Positions 17,642-26,989 of a stretch of 64,000 nucleotides of DNA are shown one piece after another. Location of the stretch: the NCBI RefSeq assembly GCF_920984735.1, contig NZ_CAKLBU010000007.1:22538-86537 (forward strand), in the 5' to 3' direction. Below the pieces are notes generated by a model. It was not told where the DNA came from, made no database searches, and was given only the letters and a program-made list of their open reading frames with translations. Both the position numbers and the translations under genes were made by a program. The stretch's first letter is position 1. Each line of letters starts with the position of its first letter. The DNA is from Pedobacter sp. Leaf250 (GTDB lineage: Bacteria > Bacteroidota > Bacteroidia > Sphingobacteriales > Sphingobacteriaceae).

Positions 17642-18829
17642 ATGATACCAGCTCTAAGACATAAATATAACCAACAGTTTACTGACGAAAAATATAAAAA
17701 TTTCATTACTGAACTAGAAAGTGATTATATTGAAATCCCATTTCGTGTGGCTGAAACGCCAATTTTCATCCCAAAGGAATTAAAGAATAAGTTAATAGCA
17801 GCCGGAGAGGAAATTATAAGCTTAATAAAACAGCCAAACTTTAAGGACCTAACACAAAATTCAATTCCTGCAGATTGGAACGTTCCAAATGAAAATGAAC
17901 AACCACACTTTTTAACTTTTGATTTTGGCATTTGTAAAAATGAGGCAGGCGAATTAACCCCAATGTTAATCGAAATGCAGGGATTTCCATCGCTTTATGG
18001 TTTTCAAATTCATTTGGCAAACACCTTTCGTAAGTGTTTTGACATTGATAATGCTGTAAATCATTTTTTAAATGGTTTTGATGAAGAAAAATACATCAAA
18101 CTTTTTAAAGAGGTTATTATAGGAAAGCATCAGCCACATCAAGTTGCGCTGATGGATGTTGATGCGCCAAACCAAAAAACAGCAATCGATTTTTTTGTCA
18201 CCCAAAAAATGCTGGGTATTAAAGTCCTCGCTTTAGAAGACATCAAGAAAATTGGAAAGCAATTATTTTACGAAGAGGATGGCAAGCAAATTCAGTTAAA
18301 AAGAATTTATAACCGATTAATATTCGATGAAGTTGCCGGCGATACGGAAATATTCAAAAACAGTTTCGACCCAAGGGAAGAATTGGATATTGAATGGGTA
18401 ACGCATCCAAACTGGTTTTACAGAATCAGTAAATACACCATGCCATTTTTAAACAGTGAGTTTGTTCCCGAAACCTGTTTTTTAAGCCAGGTAGAAAGTA
18501 TTCCTGCAGATTTGGAAAATTATGTTTTGAAACCATTGTTTTCTTTCGCCGGAATGGGTGTTATTATTGATGTAACGGAAAGTGATATCAACAATATTCC
18601 TGATCCTGAAAACTGGATTTTGCAAAGAAAGGTTATTTATGAACCCGCTGTTCAATCGCCTGATGGTAGTGTAAAGGCAGAAATTAGGATGATGTATTTG
18701 TGGCCGGATGGTGGCGAACCTCAACTTTGCACCAATTTGGGCCGATTAAGCAAGGGCAAAATGATTGGTGTTCGTTATAATGCAGATTTCGATTGGGTTG
18801 GCGGAACGGTAGGATTTATGGAAGAATAA
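17642..18829 (+). CDS. ATP-grasp-like protein, last gene of the amidoligase cluster
   Basis: 395 residues, conserved hypothetical type. The C-terminal half looks like a divergent ATP-grasp: YVLKPLFSFAGMGVIIDV (Lys plus Gly loop), WILQRKVIYEPAV, and a metal/ATP-binding strand in EIRMMYLWPDGGEPQLCTN. The N-terminal half (HFLTFDFGICKNEAGELTPM, LIEMQGFPSLYGFQ) carries an Asp/Glu pair. Same strand and order as the three preceding genes; the 106-bp gap contains only the REP-like palindrome. Probably the second ligase of the pathway. ATP-grasp membership is an inference from motif order. Confidence 0.7.
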   Translation: MIPALRHKYNQQFTDEKYKNFITELESDYIEIPFRVAETPIFIPKELKNKLIAAGEEIISLIKQPNFKDLTQNSIPADWNVPNENEQPHFLTFDFGICKNEAGELTPMLIEMQGFPSLYGFQIHLANTFRKCFDIDNAVNHFLNGFDEEKYIKLFKEVIIGKHQPHQVALMDVDAPNQKTAIDFFVTQKMLGIKVLALEDIKKIGKQLFYEEDGKQIQLKRIYNRLIFDEVAGDTEIFKNSFDPREELDIEWVTHPNWFYRISKYTMPFLNSEFVPETCFLSQVESIPADLENYVLKPLFSFAGMGVIIDVTESDINNIPDPENWILQRKVIYEPAVQSPDGSVKAEIRMMYLWPDGGEPQLCTNLGRLSKGKMIGVRYNADFDWVGGTVGFMEE

Positions 18830-18882
18830 CCTTTTTACATTTATCTGAACCCAAAACCTTCAGATCAACTTATATTTGCTTT

Positions 18883-19041
18883 ATGGATACTCAAACGATT
18901 TTAGTCTTTTTACTTTTTGCGGTTGCATTGGTATATGTTGGCCGTTTGGTTTATAAATCTCTAAAGGTAAAAAAAGATGGCTGCGGCGGCAATTGCAAAT
19001 GCGGTGTAGATTTTTCGGATATCAAGCCTGCTAAAAAGTAA
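18883..19041 (+). CDS. FeoB-associated Cys-rich membrane protein
   Basis: 52 residues from ATG 18883; an ATG at 18793 in the same frame overlaps the upstream gene and is not used. One membrane helix (TILVFLLFAVALVYVGRLVY) is followed by the short Cys motif DGCGGNCKCGV. This matches the small FeoB-associated proteins thought to help ferrous-iron uptake. No feoB is in the window. It lies 12 bp before the Crp/Fnr gene. Confidence 0.8.
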   Translation: MDTQTILVFLLFAVALVYVGRLVYKSLKVKKDGCGGNCKCGVDFSDIKPAKK

Positions 19042-19052
19042 TCCGCTCTTTT

Positions 19053-19640
19053 ATGATTAATCAGTTTAAAAATTACCTTAAAGAAAAAATTCAAATAACT
19101 GATGAGCAATTCGACAGCATTTCTGCCGATTTGAAAATAAAGAAGTTTGATAAAAATGAAATTATTCAATACACCGGCGACATTACCAAACATGGATTTT
19201 TTGTTTGCAAGGGTTTACTAAGAGCGTACTCAATAGATTCAAAAGGCAAAGAACACATCCTTCAATTTGCTCCAGAAAACTGGCTAATTTCAGATAGAAA
19301 CAGCATGAATAACGAAGCATCAGTATTTTTTATTGATGCCATCGAAGCAACTGAGGTGATAATTATGCCAAATGATTTTATGGAACAAGCCGCCATACAA
19401 GTTCCATGTTTACAACCTATGCATACCCGACTGTTAAATAATTCAATTCGTTTTATGCAGAAAAGAATTAATATGCTTTTAAGTGCAACTGCCGAAGAAC
19501 GTTATCTCGATTTTATTAAACTCTACCCTAACCTTACTCTACGCGTTCCTCAATGGATGATTGCCTCTTACTTAGGCATTACACCAGAATCGTTAAGCAG
19601 GGTAAGAAAAGAACTGGCGAATAAACACTTCAGACCATAG
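19053..19640 (+). CDS. Crp/Fnr family transcriptional regulator
   Basis: 195 residues. The N-terminal cyclic-nucleotide-binding-type beta-roll (IIQYTGDITKHGFFVCKGLL, HILQFAPENWLISDR) is followed by the long dimer helix. The C-terminal winged helix has MIASYLGITPESLSRVRKEL. There is no Cys cluster of the Fnr type, so oxygen sensing by FeS is unlikely. It directly follows the FeoB-associated gene. Targets unknown. Confidence 0.9.
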   Translation: MINQFKNYLKEKIQITDEQFDSISADLKIKKFDKNEIIQYTGDITKHGFFVCKGLLRAYSIDSKGKEHILQFAPENWLISDRNSMNNEASVFFIDAIEATEVIIMPNDFMEQAAIQVPCLQPMHTRLLNNSIRFMQKRINMLLSATAEERYLDFIKLYPNLTLRVPQWMIASYLGITPESLSRVRKELANKHFRP

Positions 19641-19813
19641 GATCAGGATTTTCGGGATTGGAGGATTTGCATGATAAGATGTAGAAAATAATTTTAATCC
19701 ACTATTTCTTAACTCGATACTGTTTAGTAAGCACTTTAATCATGAAAATCTTATCGACCTTAAATTCTGCTAATTAATTACCATACATCAATTTCTACAT
19801 AATATCCTTGCTG

Positions 19814-19821
19814 TACTTTTG
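19814..19821 (+). promoter_or_regulatory. TAnnTTTG promoter box of the yceI-like gene
   Basis: TACTTTTG lies 36 bp upstream of ATG 19858; leader about 30 nt. The -33 TTG is weak. Confidence 0.4.
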
Positions 19822-19857
19822 TATTGTAAACATTAAACATCTCAAACACAAAAAGAT

Positions 19858-20388
19858 ATGGCAACTACTAAATGGGCATTAGACCCAACCCACAGCGAAT
19901 TACAATTCAAAGTAAAACACTTAATGATTACTACCGTGACAGGTAGCTTAAAATCTTTCACTGCAGATTTAACTTCTGAAGGTGATGAATTTGAAAACGG
20001 AGAAATTTCTTTTAAAGGGGATATTGATTCATTAGATACCGGAAATACAGATCGTGATAACCACTTAAAAAGCGGCGATTTTTTTGATGCTGAAAAATTT
20101 GCGCACATTGAATTCAAATCAACATCAATAGAAAAAGACGGTAGCGATTATATTGTTAAAGGCGATTTAACCATCAAAGGCGAAACTAAACCTGTAAAAT
20201 TAACTGCAGAATTTGGCGGTATTGCAACTGACCCATGGGGAAATACAAAAGCTGGTTTTACATTAAGCGGAAAAATTAATCGTTCTGATTTTGGCCTAAC
20301 TTGGAACGCTGCATTAGAAACAGGTGGTGTTATGGTGAGTGAAGAGGTACGTATTTTGGGCGAATTACAGTTCGTAAAAGGAGCTTAA
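19858..20388 (+). CDS. YceI family lipocalin-like protein
   Basis: 176 residues. WALDPTHSELQFKVKHLMIT and DRDNHLKSGDFFDAEKFAHI are classic YceI signatures; the beta-barrel binds polyprenoid-like lipids in homologues. No signal peptide is visible, so this copy is probably cytoplasmic, as in many Bacteroidetes paralogues. It has its own promoter box. The pirin gene follows, with its real start 67 bp downstream. Confidence 0.92.
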   Translation: MATTKWALDPTHSELQFKVKHLMITTVTGSLKSFTADLTSEGDEFENGEISFKGDIDSLDTGNTDRDNHLKSGDFFDAEKFAHIEFKSTSIEKDGSDYIVKGDLTIKGETKPVKLTAEFGGIATDPWGNTKAGFTLSGKINRSDFGLTWNAALETGGVMVSEEVRILGELQFVKGA

Positions 20389-20455
20389 GCGTTAGGTGTT
20401 TGGAGGTATGAGTTCTAAATACATATCGCCAAATGCTAAACTAAATCTTCAAATT

Positions 20456-21325
20456 ATGGAAACAAAACACATAGCCAACATTTTAAAAGCACCAGCTCCA
20501 CATATGGTTGGCGATGGCTTTAGGGTACATAATTTTTTCCCTGGCGGATATCAAATCAATATGAGTCCGTTTTTCTTGATGGATTACGGCTCGAAAATAG
20601 ATTTTTCTGCAAGGAAAGAACCTCGTGGCGTTGGTGTTCATCCACATCGTGGGTTTGAAACGGTAACCATTGCATATCACGGGGCGGTTGCACATCACGA
20701 TAGCTCTGGCAACAGCGGTGTTATTTATCCTGGCGATGTACAATGGATGACGGCGGCAAGCGGCATTTTACATAAAGAATATCATGAGCAGAATTACAGT
20801 TTAACCGGCGGCCCGTTTCAAATGGTACAGCTTTGGGTGAACCTGCCTGCGAAAGATAAAATGAGCAATCCAAAGTATCAGGGAATTAAACAGGCCAATA
20901 TGGCTAATTTTGTTCTGTCTGAAAATGGTGGAAAAATCGAAGTTATTGCAGGCAACTACCAAAACATTCAGGGTAATGCCAGTACATTTACGCCTATTGA
21001 ATTATATAATGCAAGGTTAAATAATGGTGGAAAAGCCGCTTTTAACTTCCCGGCCAATTTTAACACCGGCTTTATGATAATCGAAGGTTCAGTTAAAATC
21101 AATAATAGCCAAATTGTTTCTGCAGATAATTTTATACACTTCAAAAATGAAGGAGAAGAAGTTATAGTTGAAGCACTGGAAAATTCTGTTCTATTAATTT
21201 TAAGTGGTGAGCCCATTAATGAACCTATTGCTCAATACGGCCCATTTTTAATGAATACCGAGGCAGAAATAAACGAAGCAATTTCAGATTATAACCAAGG
21301 AAAGTTTGGCTATTTAGAAGAGTAA
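20456..21325 (+). CDS. Pirin family protein
   Basis: 289 residues from ATG 20456 (METKHIANILKA); a GTG at 20396 would add 20 non-conserved residues. Bicupin pirin: HPHRGFETVTIAYHGAVAHHD supplies the metal-binding His and Glu residues, followed by GDVQWMTAASGILHKEYHE. Pirins are iron proteins, some with quercetinase activity and some acting as regulators. Downstream of YceI, with which Bacteroidetes pirins often occur. A terminator follows. Confidence 0.92.
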   Translation: METKHIANILKAPAPHMVGDGFRVHNFFPGGYQINMSPFFLMDYGSKIDFSARKEPRGVGVHPHRGFETVTIAYHGAVAHHDSSGNSGVIYPGDVQWMTAASGILHKEYHEQNYSLTGGPFQMVQLWVNLPAKDKMSNPKYQGIKQANMANFVLSENGGKIEVIAGNYQNIQGNASTFTPIELYNARLNNGGKAAFNFPANFNTGFMIIEGSVKINNSQIVSADNFIHFKNEGEEVIVEALENSVLLILSGEPINEPIAQYGPFLMNTEAEINEAISDYNQGKFGYLEE

Positions 21326-21348
21326 ACAGGTTTATAGTTTATATTTTG

Positions 21349-21377
21349 AGCCGGCATCTTTTTTAAATTTGCCGGCT
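21349..21377 (+). terminator. Terminator of the yceI-pirin unit
   Basis: AGCCGGCA (21349-21356) pairs with TGCCGGCT (21370-21377), followed by a T run. Confidence 0.8.
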
Positions 21378-21559
21378 TTTTTGCACAAATTTATTTTCAT
21401 AGCCCTGATTGAAGTGATATCTCCCGATTCTTTTTTCATTGGGAATATAGCATATGAGCAGGACGAACATTAAAATAAGCTGCTGTCATTGCGCTTCAAA
21501 TCTATTTTCATACAATCTTCATATTCGTTCTTGACATTTGACTATAAATCAGAAGAAAA

Positions 21560-24500
21560 ATGTCCGGAAAACAAATATTTCAAACTGAGACTAAAAGACG
21601 ATGGAACACCTTTACATGGGTAAGCCGTTCCTTCTTTTTGGTTTTCATTATCGCAATCATTTGTGTTGCATTCACCTTATCATCAGTACAGGCACCCAAT
21701 TTGCCCTTTATCAACACGAACTCTCCACTCACATCAAAGCAATTAGAAAAACTAAAAAAATCGAAGCAATACAAAGCCTTCTTTATAGAAAAGTCAAAGC
21801 TTCAGAAAATTAAAAAAGATCGTGAGCACCGAATTTTAACCAAACATTGTGATCATAAGCGAGTTAATATGGCATTTTATGTGAGCTGGGCAGGAACAAA
21901 AAATGAATCTCTTTCAGATCTTAAACGAAATATTGGTCATTTAGATATGGTAGCCACCGAATCACTTTTCTTAAATGGCGATTCAATAGTTGATAAAACA
22001 GATACGGCAGCTTTGAAAGTGATACATTCAGGCAAAAAATCTGCGATTGCCGTGGTATCAAATTTCAATAAAGACCATTGGGATGGTTTAGCCGTAAAAC
22101 GTTTGCTAAATAACATTCCGGCGCAGCAAAAATTAATATCCAATTTAATTGCTATTGTTAAAAAACAGGGATACAAAGGTATTAACATTGATTTCGAAGA
22201 ACTTAACTTAGAGAATAGTGCACCATTTAATGCATTTATGAAGAATCTTTACGTTCAGTTTCATGCAGAAAAATTAATCGTTTCTCAAGATATTTCCCCT
22301 GAAAACGACGATTATCAACCAGAAATTTTACAGCAATACAATGATTATATCGTATTGATGGCTTATGATCAGCATACCGACCAAAGTAATGCCGGAGATG
22401 TATCGAACCAACAATGGGTGGAGGAAAAACTCGATCAGATTTGCAGTAAAGTAGATGCGAACAAAGTGATTCTTGCTTTAGCTTGTTACGGCTACGATTG
22501 GCCTAAAAACAGCGTAGGTAAATCTGTAACCTACGAGGAAGCCATGACAGTAGCTGTGAATTATAAAAGTAAAATCAATTACAATCCAGGCTCTGCAAAT
22601 TTAAATTACAGTTATAGCGATGGCAGTGGAATTAAACATGATGTATATTTTACTGATGCAGCTACCTATTTCAATATTATACGCAAAGCGGATGATTGGG
22701 ACATTGCAGGGATTGCTTTGTGGCGTTTAGGTTCGGAAGACAAACGTTTATGGTCGTTCATTTCTGATGATTTGAGTTTAGATACACTTCAGAAAAAACC
22801 GTTCGATCTCCGTAAAATATCAGTTTTGAATATGGGTGGTATCTCTTATATCGGCGATGGAGAGATTCTGGATTTGGTTTCTACCCCAAAACTTGGATCT
22901 GTACAATTCACGCTTAACAAAACTGATTTTACCATTGCCAATCAGGAATATATTCGTTTACCAGAAAAATATGTAATTAAAAGATTTGGCGAAGCCGATA
23001 AAAAAATTGCCCTAACTTTTGATGATGGTCCTGACCCGGTTTACACACCGCAAGTACTGAATATTTTAAAGCAAGAAAAAGTTCCGGGCTGCTTTTTTGT
23101 AGTGGGCATAATGGCCGAAAAAAATATGGAATTGTTGCGACAAGAATATGATGAAGGCTACGAAATTGGTAACCATACCTTCTTCCATCCAGATATGTCG
23201 GCCATTGGGCCACGCCGTGTAAAATTTGAGCTGAATGCCACAAGAAGATTAATTGAAGCAGTTACCGGACACAGCACAATTTTATTTCGGGCACCCTTTA
23301 ATGCCGATGCAGAGCCACAAAACATCTCCGAAATTCTTCCTGTAGCACAAAGTCGTAAAGAAAACTACATTAATATTGGTGAATATATCGATCCTGAAGA
23401 TTGGGAACCTGGCAAAACTGCAGATCAAATTTTTAATGAGGTGGTGAAGCAAAAAGACAATGGGAATATTCTTCTTTTGCATGATGCAGGTGGAAACCGC
23501 GAAGCAACAGTTGCAGCCTTGCCCAGAATTATTAAATATTTTAAATCGCAAGGTTATACTTTTACTACCGTTGGCGATTTGATGGGAAAGAAAAGATCTG
23601 AATTAATGCCTGCCGTAAATTCTGATGCAACGAGTGGTTTCACTGGTTCGGGAGATTATTTCTTTATCCGATTCTTTTACTACGGCAATATCATTTTGAA
23701 TACCGTGTTTTCTGTTGCCATTGTTTTAGCAATTTTAAGAACAATTTTTATAGCTTATTTAGCCATCAAACAAAATAAAAAAGCAAAAAAGAATGGAAAA
23801 CTGATTCAGCATCCTAATGAAAAGGTGAGCATTATTATTCCGGCTTACAACGAAGAAATTACCGCAGTACAAACCATTAATAGTTTATTAAAAATCGACT
23901 ATCCGAATTTTGAATTGATTTTTGTTGATGATGGATCAAAAGACAAAACTTTCGAAATCATTGATGCTCATTTCGGAAACCATCCACAAGTTAAGGTTTA
24001 CCGCAAAGAAAATGGAGGTAAAGCTTCTGCACTAAACTATGGAATTGCCATGGCCAACGCTGAATATATCATTTGTATAGATGCCGATACGCAACTGAAA
24101 GCGAATGCGGTAACCGAATTGATGCGTTACTTTTATGATGCGCAAATTGCAGCAGTTGCTGGTACGGTGAAGGTTGGGAATGCGCATAACTTAATTACCA
24201 AATGGCAATCGATAGAATACATCACCGCACAAAATATGGATAGGCGGGCTTTTGATATGCTAAATACCATTACCGTTGTACCTGGAGCAATTGGCGCATT
24301 TAGAAAACAGGTTGTTTTAGAAGTTGGCGGTTTTACTATTGATACTTTAGCGGAAGATTGCGATTTAACCATGCGAATTTTGAGGGCAGGATACCGAGTA
24401 AAAAACTGCGATTCGGCAATAGCGTATACAGAAGCACCAGAAACGGTCAACATGCTATTGAAGCAACGCTTTCGTTGGAGCTTTGGCGTAATGCAAAGTT

Positions 24501-24961
24501 TTTGGAAAAACAGAAAAACATTATTGAACAAAAAATACGGCTATTTTGGGATGGTGGGAATGCCAAATATTTTAATTTACCAGATTATTTTGCCTTTATT
24601 TTCACCGTTAGCAGATTTATTTATGCTTATTTCCTTAATTAGCGGACTATGCTCTTTAAGCGCCATTAACAATCTAACGCTCACGGGTTTTTCAGGAATA
24701 CTAAGTTTGCACAATGGTTTCGGGCAGGTATTTTTTTATTATTTGATTTTCATTTTTGTGGATATGATTTTTGCTTCAATTGCCTTTAAAATGGAAAAGG
24801 AAAAATTCAAAAACCTGCTTTATCTTTTTCCTCAGCGTTTTTTCTGGAGGCAATTGATGTATTTGGTTTTATTCCGCTCGTTTAGAAAAGCCATAAAAGG
24901 AGAATTGGAAACATGGGGAACACTTAAAAGGACTGGAAATGTGAAGGAGGCGATGGTTTAA
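21560..24961 (+). CDS. GH18-polysaccharide deacetylase-GT2 fusion
   Basis: 1133 residues with three catalytic domains. An N-terminal membrane helix (FFLVFIIAIICVAFTLSSV, about 25-44) is followed by a GH18-like domain (about 100-410) with GINIDFEELN as the catalytic DxxDxxE-type strand. A NodB deacetylase (about 480-690) has LTFDDGPDPVYTP, NHTFFHPDMS and LLLHDAGGNR. Membrane segments near 705-735 precede a processive GT2 (about 755-1000) with VSIIIPAYNEE, DADTQ, AEDCDLT and QRFRW, then further helices to about 1090. The plan is a synthase facing the cytoplasm with two periplasmic tailoring domains, as for a poly-N-acetylglucosamine-like polymer. Monocistronic; no pga-type partner genes nearby. 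Confidence 0.93.
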   Translation: MSGKQIFQTETKRRWNTFTWVSRSFFLVFIIAIICVAFTLSSVQAPNLPFINTNSPLTSKQLEKLKKSKQYKAFFIEKSKLQKIKKDREHRILTKHCDHKRVNMAFYVSWAGTKNESLSDLKRNIGHLDMVATESLFLNGDSIVDKTDTAALKVIHSGKKSAIAVVSNFNKDHWDGLAVKRLLNNIPAQQKLISNLIAIVKKQGYKGINIDFEELNLENSAPFNAFMKNLYVQFHAEKLIVSQDISPENDDYQPEILQQYNDYIVLMAYDQHTDQSNAGDVSNQQWVEEKLDQICSKVDANKVILALACYGYDWPKNSVGKSVTYEEAMTVAVNYKSKINYNPGSANLNYSYSDGSGIKHDVYFTDAATYFNIIRKADDWDIAGIALWRLGSEDKRLWSFISDDLSLDTLQKKPFDLRKISVLNMGGISYIGDGEILDLVSTPKLGSVQFTLNKTDFTIANQEYIRLPEKYVIKRFGEADKKIALTFDDGPDPVYTPQVLNILKQEKVPGCFFVVGIMAEKNMELLRQEYDEGYEIGNHTFFHPDMSAIGPRRVKFELNATRRLIEAVTGHSTILFRAPFNADAEPQNISEILPVAQSRKENYINIGEYIDPEDWEPGKTADQIFNEVVKQKDNGNILLLHDAGGNREATVAALPRIIKYFKSQGYTFTTVGDLMGKKRSELMPAVNSDATSGFTGSGDYFFIRFFYYGNIILNTVFSVAIVLAILRTIFIAYLAIKQNKKAKKNGKLIQHPNEKVSIIIPAYNEEITAVQTINSLLKIDYPNFELIFVDDGSKDKTFEIIDAHFGNHPQVKVYRKENGGKASALNYGIAMANAEYIICIDADTQLKANAVTELMRYFYDAQIAAVAGTVKVGNAHNLITKWQSIEYITAQNMDRRAFDMLNTITVVPGAIGAFRKQVVLEVGGFTIDTLAEDCDLTMRILRAGYRVKNCDSAIAYTEAPETVNMLLKQRFRWSFGVMQSFWKNRKTLLNKKYGYFGMVGMPNILIYQIILPLFSPLADLFMLISLISGLCSLSAINNLTLTGFSGILSLHNGFGQVFFYYLIFIFVDMIFASIAFKMEKEKFKNLLYLFPQRFFWRQLMYLVLFRSFRKAIKGELETWGTLKRTGNVKEAMV

Positions 24962-25241
24962 TGATTATGGAGCGAGATACATAAAACATCCATAAAACCC
25001 GAGAAATTATGAATTGGAAATGAACGGCTGAGCTCCTGGCAGCCGGCAGCCCTGCCATCCGCTATAGTGCCGATGAAAAATCGGGAGCTGCCGCTATTGT
25101 TAGGTTTAAAAACAAAGTTTGGCAGCATGCAGACCTCACCATGAAATACAATTTTTGATTTCTAGCCCCGGTTGCAGCGTTACCCAACAGCGAGGAATCA
25201 TGACGAGCGAAGTGTAAAAGCGAAAAACGGGAAGTCGCTTA
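24962..25241. repeat. GC-rich intergenic repeat-like segment
   Basis: The region between the fusion gene and ispF contains a segment (about 25030-25100) with clearly higher GC than the surroundings: CCTGGCAGCCGGCAGCCCTG, CATCCGCTATAGTG, and AAAATCGGGAGCTGCCGCTA. This style resembles dispersed intergenic repeats of Sphingobacteriaceae (from memory). No ORF recognised. Confidence 0.4.
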
Positions 25242-25271
25242 AATTTGTAAGCAGGCCTTGCCCTACAAATT
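25242..25271 (-). terminator. Hairpin after ispF
   Basis: AATTTGTA (25242-25249) pairs with TACAAATT (25264-25271), enclosing a GC-rich loop that overlaps the ispF 3' end region. A weak terminator candidate, since no long T tract follows. Confidence 0.35.
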
Positions 25272-25274
25272 CTC

Positions 25275-25754
25275 TCAGTTTTTTTCAATTAAACACACTG
25301 CGTAGGCTACAACACCTTCTTCCCTTCCAACAAAACCCATCGTTTCGTTAGTAGTGGCCTTGATGGAAATTTCCTCTGTGCTAATTCCAATTGCACTGGC
25401 AATGTTTTCTTGCATTGCTGGAATATGAGGATTAATTTTTGGCGCTTCCAAACAAAGCATGGCATCAATGTTTCCAACTTGCCAACCTTTATCGGCTAAT
25501 AATTTTACCGTTTCTTTAAGCAAAATAATACTGCTAATCCCTTTCCAGCGATCGTCGGTATTTTTGAAGTGGAAACCAATATCACGCAAATTTGCCGCTC
25601 CGAGTAGCGCATCGCAAATGGCATGGAGCAATACGTCAGCATCCGAATGACCAAAAGCACCTTTATGATGATCTAAAGTTACGCCACCAACCACAAAAGG
25701 GTGCTGATCTTTAAGTTGATGTACATCAAAGCCAAAGCCTACTCTAATTTTCAT
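25275..25754 (-). CDS. ispF: 2-C-methyl-D-erythritol 2,4-cyclodiphosphate synthase
   Basis: 159 residues, full length. VGFGFDVHQL carries the metal-binding Asp/His, HSDADVLLHAICDALLGAAN the signature with the third ligand, and ATTNETMGFVGREEGVVAYA the C-terminal binding segment. It converts CDP-methylerythritol 2-phosphate to the cyclic diphosphate in the MEP isoprenoid route. It lies 47 bp downstream of porV on the same strand, so possibly co-transcribed. Confidence 0.98.
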   Translation of the reverse strand: MKIRVGFGFDVHQLKDQHPFVVGGVTLDHHKGAFGHSDADVLLHAICDALLGAANLRDIGFHFKNTDDRWKGISSIILLKETVKLLADKGWQVGNIDAMLCLEAPKINPHIPAMQENIASAIGISTEEISIKATTNETMGFVGREEGVVAYAVCLIEKN

Positions 25755-25801
25755 TATGAAAGGGAATTATTTAAAACTGATAATTGTATGTTAGTGAAAC
25801 G

Positions 25802-26989
25802 TTATTTAACGATTTTCTTATCGCCGAAGTTAAACAAAAGACCAAAACGGAGGGTATTGGCCAATGGACTTGTTTGTGCGTTTGCCAGCAAATAGGAAAA
25901 ATCGATATTGAAAACGTTGTATTTTAAACCCAAACCCAAAGTGAAGTATCTGCTATCGCCTTTCATAGGACTTTGATAATTGTAACCTGCTCTTAACGCA
26001 AATTGCTGATTGTACCAATATTCCAACCCTGTAGAAATACCAACTTCTCTTAATTCTTCGCTAAAGCCACCCGGCGCATCAGAAAATGAACCAAAAATAC
26101 CAGCAGGAACAGACCGGTTTGGATCTTTACCGCTGATAATGTTGTTGTTCGAATCGTAAATGGGTTGTGTGGGTACCAATAATTTATTAAAATCAAGCGC
26201 AAAGGTAAAGGTGCTGTAATCATCAACAACAATTGTAGAGGCGCCACCTAATTTGAAATTGGTTGGTAAGAAAAAATTTTCTCCCCCATCCGAATAACTC
26301 ATTTTAGTACCAATGTTTGATATGTTGGCGCCAGCCGATACTATGGCTTGCTTGCCGAACATTGTGGTGGCGGTTTTATACAATCCTGAAACATCAACAG
26401 CCACAGATTTACCGCCGCGTACCTGACCAGATGATGATAGTTGGCCAGATGCTAAATTTGAATAAATATATCTTAATGATGAACCAAGTGAAAATTCTTC
26501 TCCAAAACTTCTGGCAAATGAAACATCAAATGCCAATTCATTGGGGTTTGCTATGCCTAAATCTCTTTGATTAACATCTGTTAATTGAATAGAACCTAAT
26601 GAAAAATATCTTAGTGAAGCCCCAATCGTATTTCGATCATCAAGTTTATAAAATCCGCTTAAATAGGCCAGGTTAATATCGGGTACTAAGCTTTTTAACC
26701 AAGGACTATAAGAAACTGAAAATCCGTAAGGTTTATCAATGAAAGCCAATTTTGAGGCATTTATACTGGCAGAATTTACATCACCGGCAACGGCAACACC
26801 TGCATCGCCCATGGCACCTGAACGGGCATCAGGCGTGATTAATAAAAAAGGAACAGCTGTTACAATGTTATTGGATTCGCTACCGTTGGTTTGAGTTGTA
26901 CCTATAGCCACTTGCGCATTTGTTTTACCAAATACCAAGGCCAAAGAGAGTGCAGAAAAAGCAAGTTTACTGATGTACTTGAAATTCAT
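25802..26989 (-). CDS. porV: Type IX secretion outer-membrane protein PorV
   Basis: 395 residues. Signal peptide (ISKLAFSALSLALVFGKTNAQ), then the PorV hallmark VPFLLITPDARSGAMGDAG, followed by a FadL-like 14-strand barrel with repeated LRAGYNYQSPMK and RYFTLGLGLKYN strands. PorV binds the C-terminal domain of T9SS cargo and hands it to PorU for cleavage and surface attachment. porU, its usual neighbour, is not next to it here; gldJ is divergent 743 bp away. Confidence 0.93.
   Translation of the reverse strand: MNFKYISKLAFSALSLALVFGKTNAQVAIGTTQTNGSESNNIVTAVPFLLITPDARSGAMGDAGVAVAGDVNSASINASKLAFIDKPYGFSVSYSPWLKSLVPDINLAYLSGFYKLDDRNTIGASLRYFSLGSIQLTDVNQRDLGIANPNELAFDVSFARSFGEEFSLGSSLRYIYSNLASGQLSSSGQVRGGKSVAVDVSGLYKTATTMFGKQAIVSAGANISNIGTKMSYSDGGENFFLPTNFKLGGASTIVVDDYSTFTFALDFNKLLVPTQPIYDSNNNIISGKDPNRSVPAGIFGSFSDAPGGFSEELREVGISTGLEYWYNQQFALRAGYNYQSPMKGDSRYFTLGLGLKYNVFNIDFSYLLANAQTSPLANTLRFGLLFNFGDKKIVK

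Noticed and set aside
18793..18882. Extended N-terminus of the FeoB-associated protein
   Set aside because: It overlaps the end of the ATP-grasp gene, and the first 30 residues are not like the family; the ATG at 18883 gives the usual 52-residue form.
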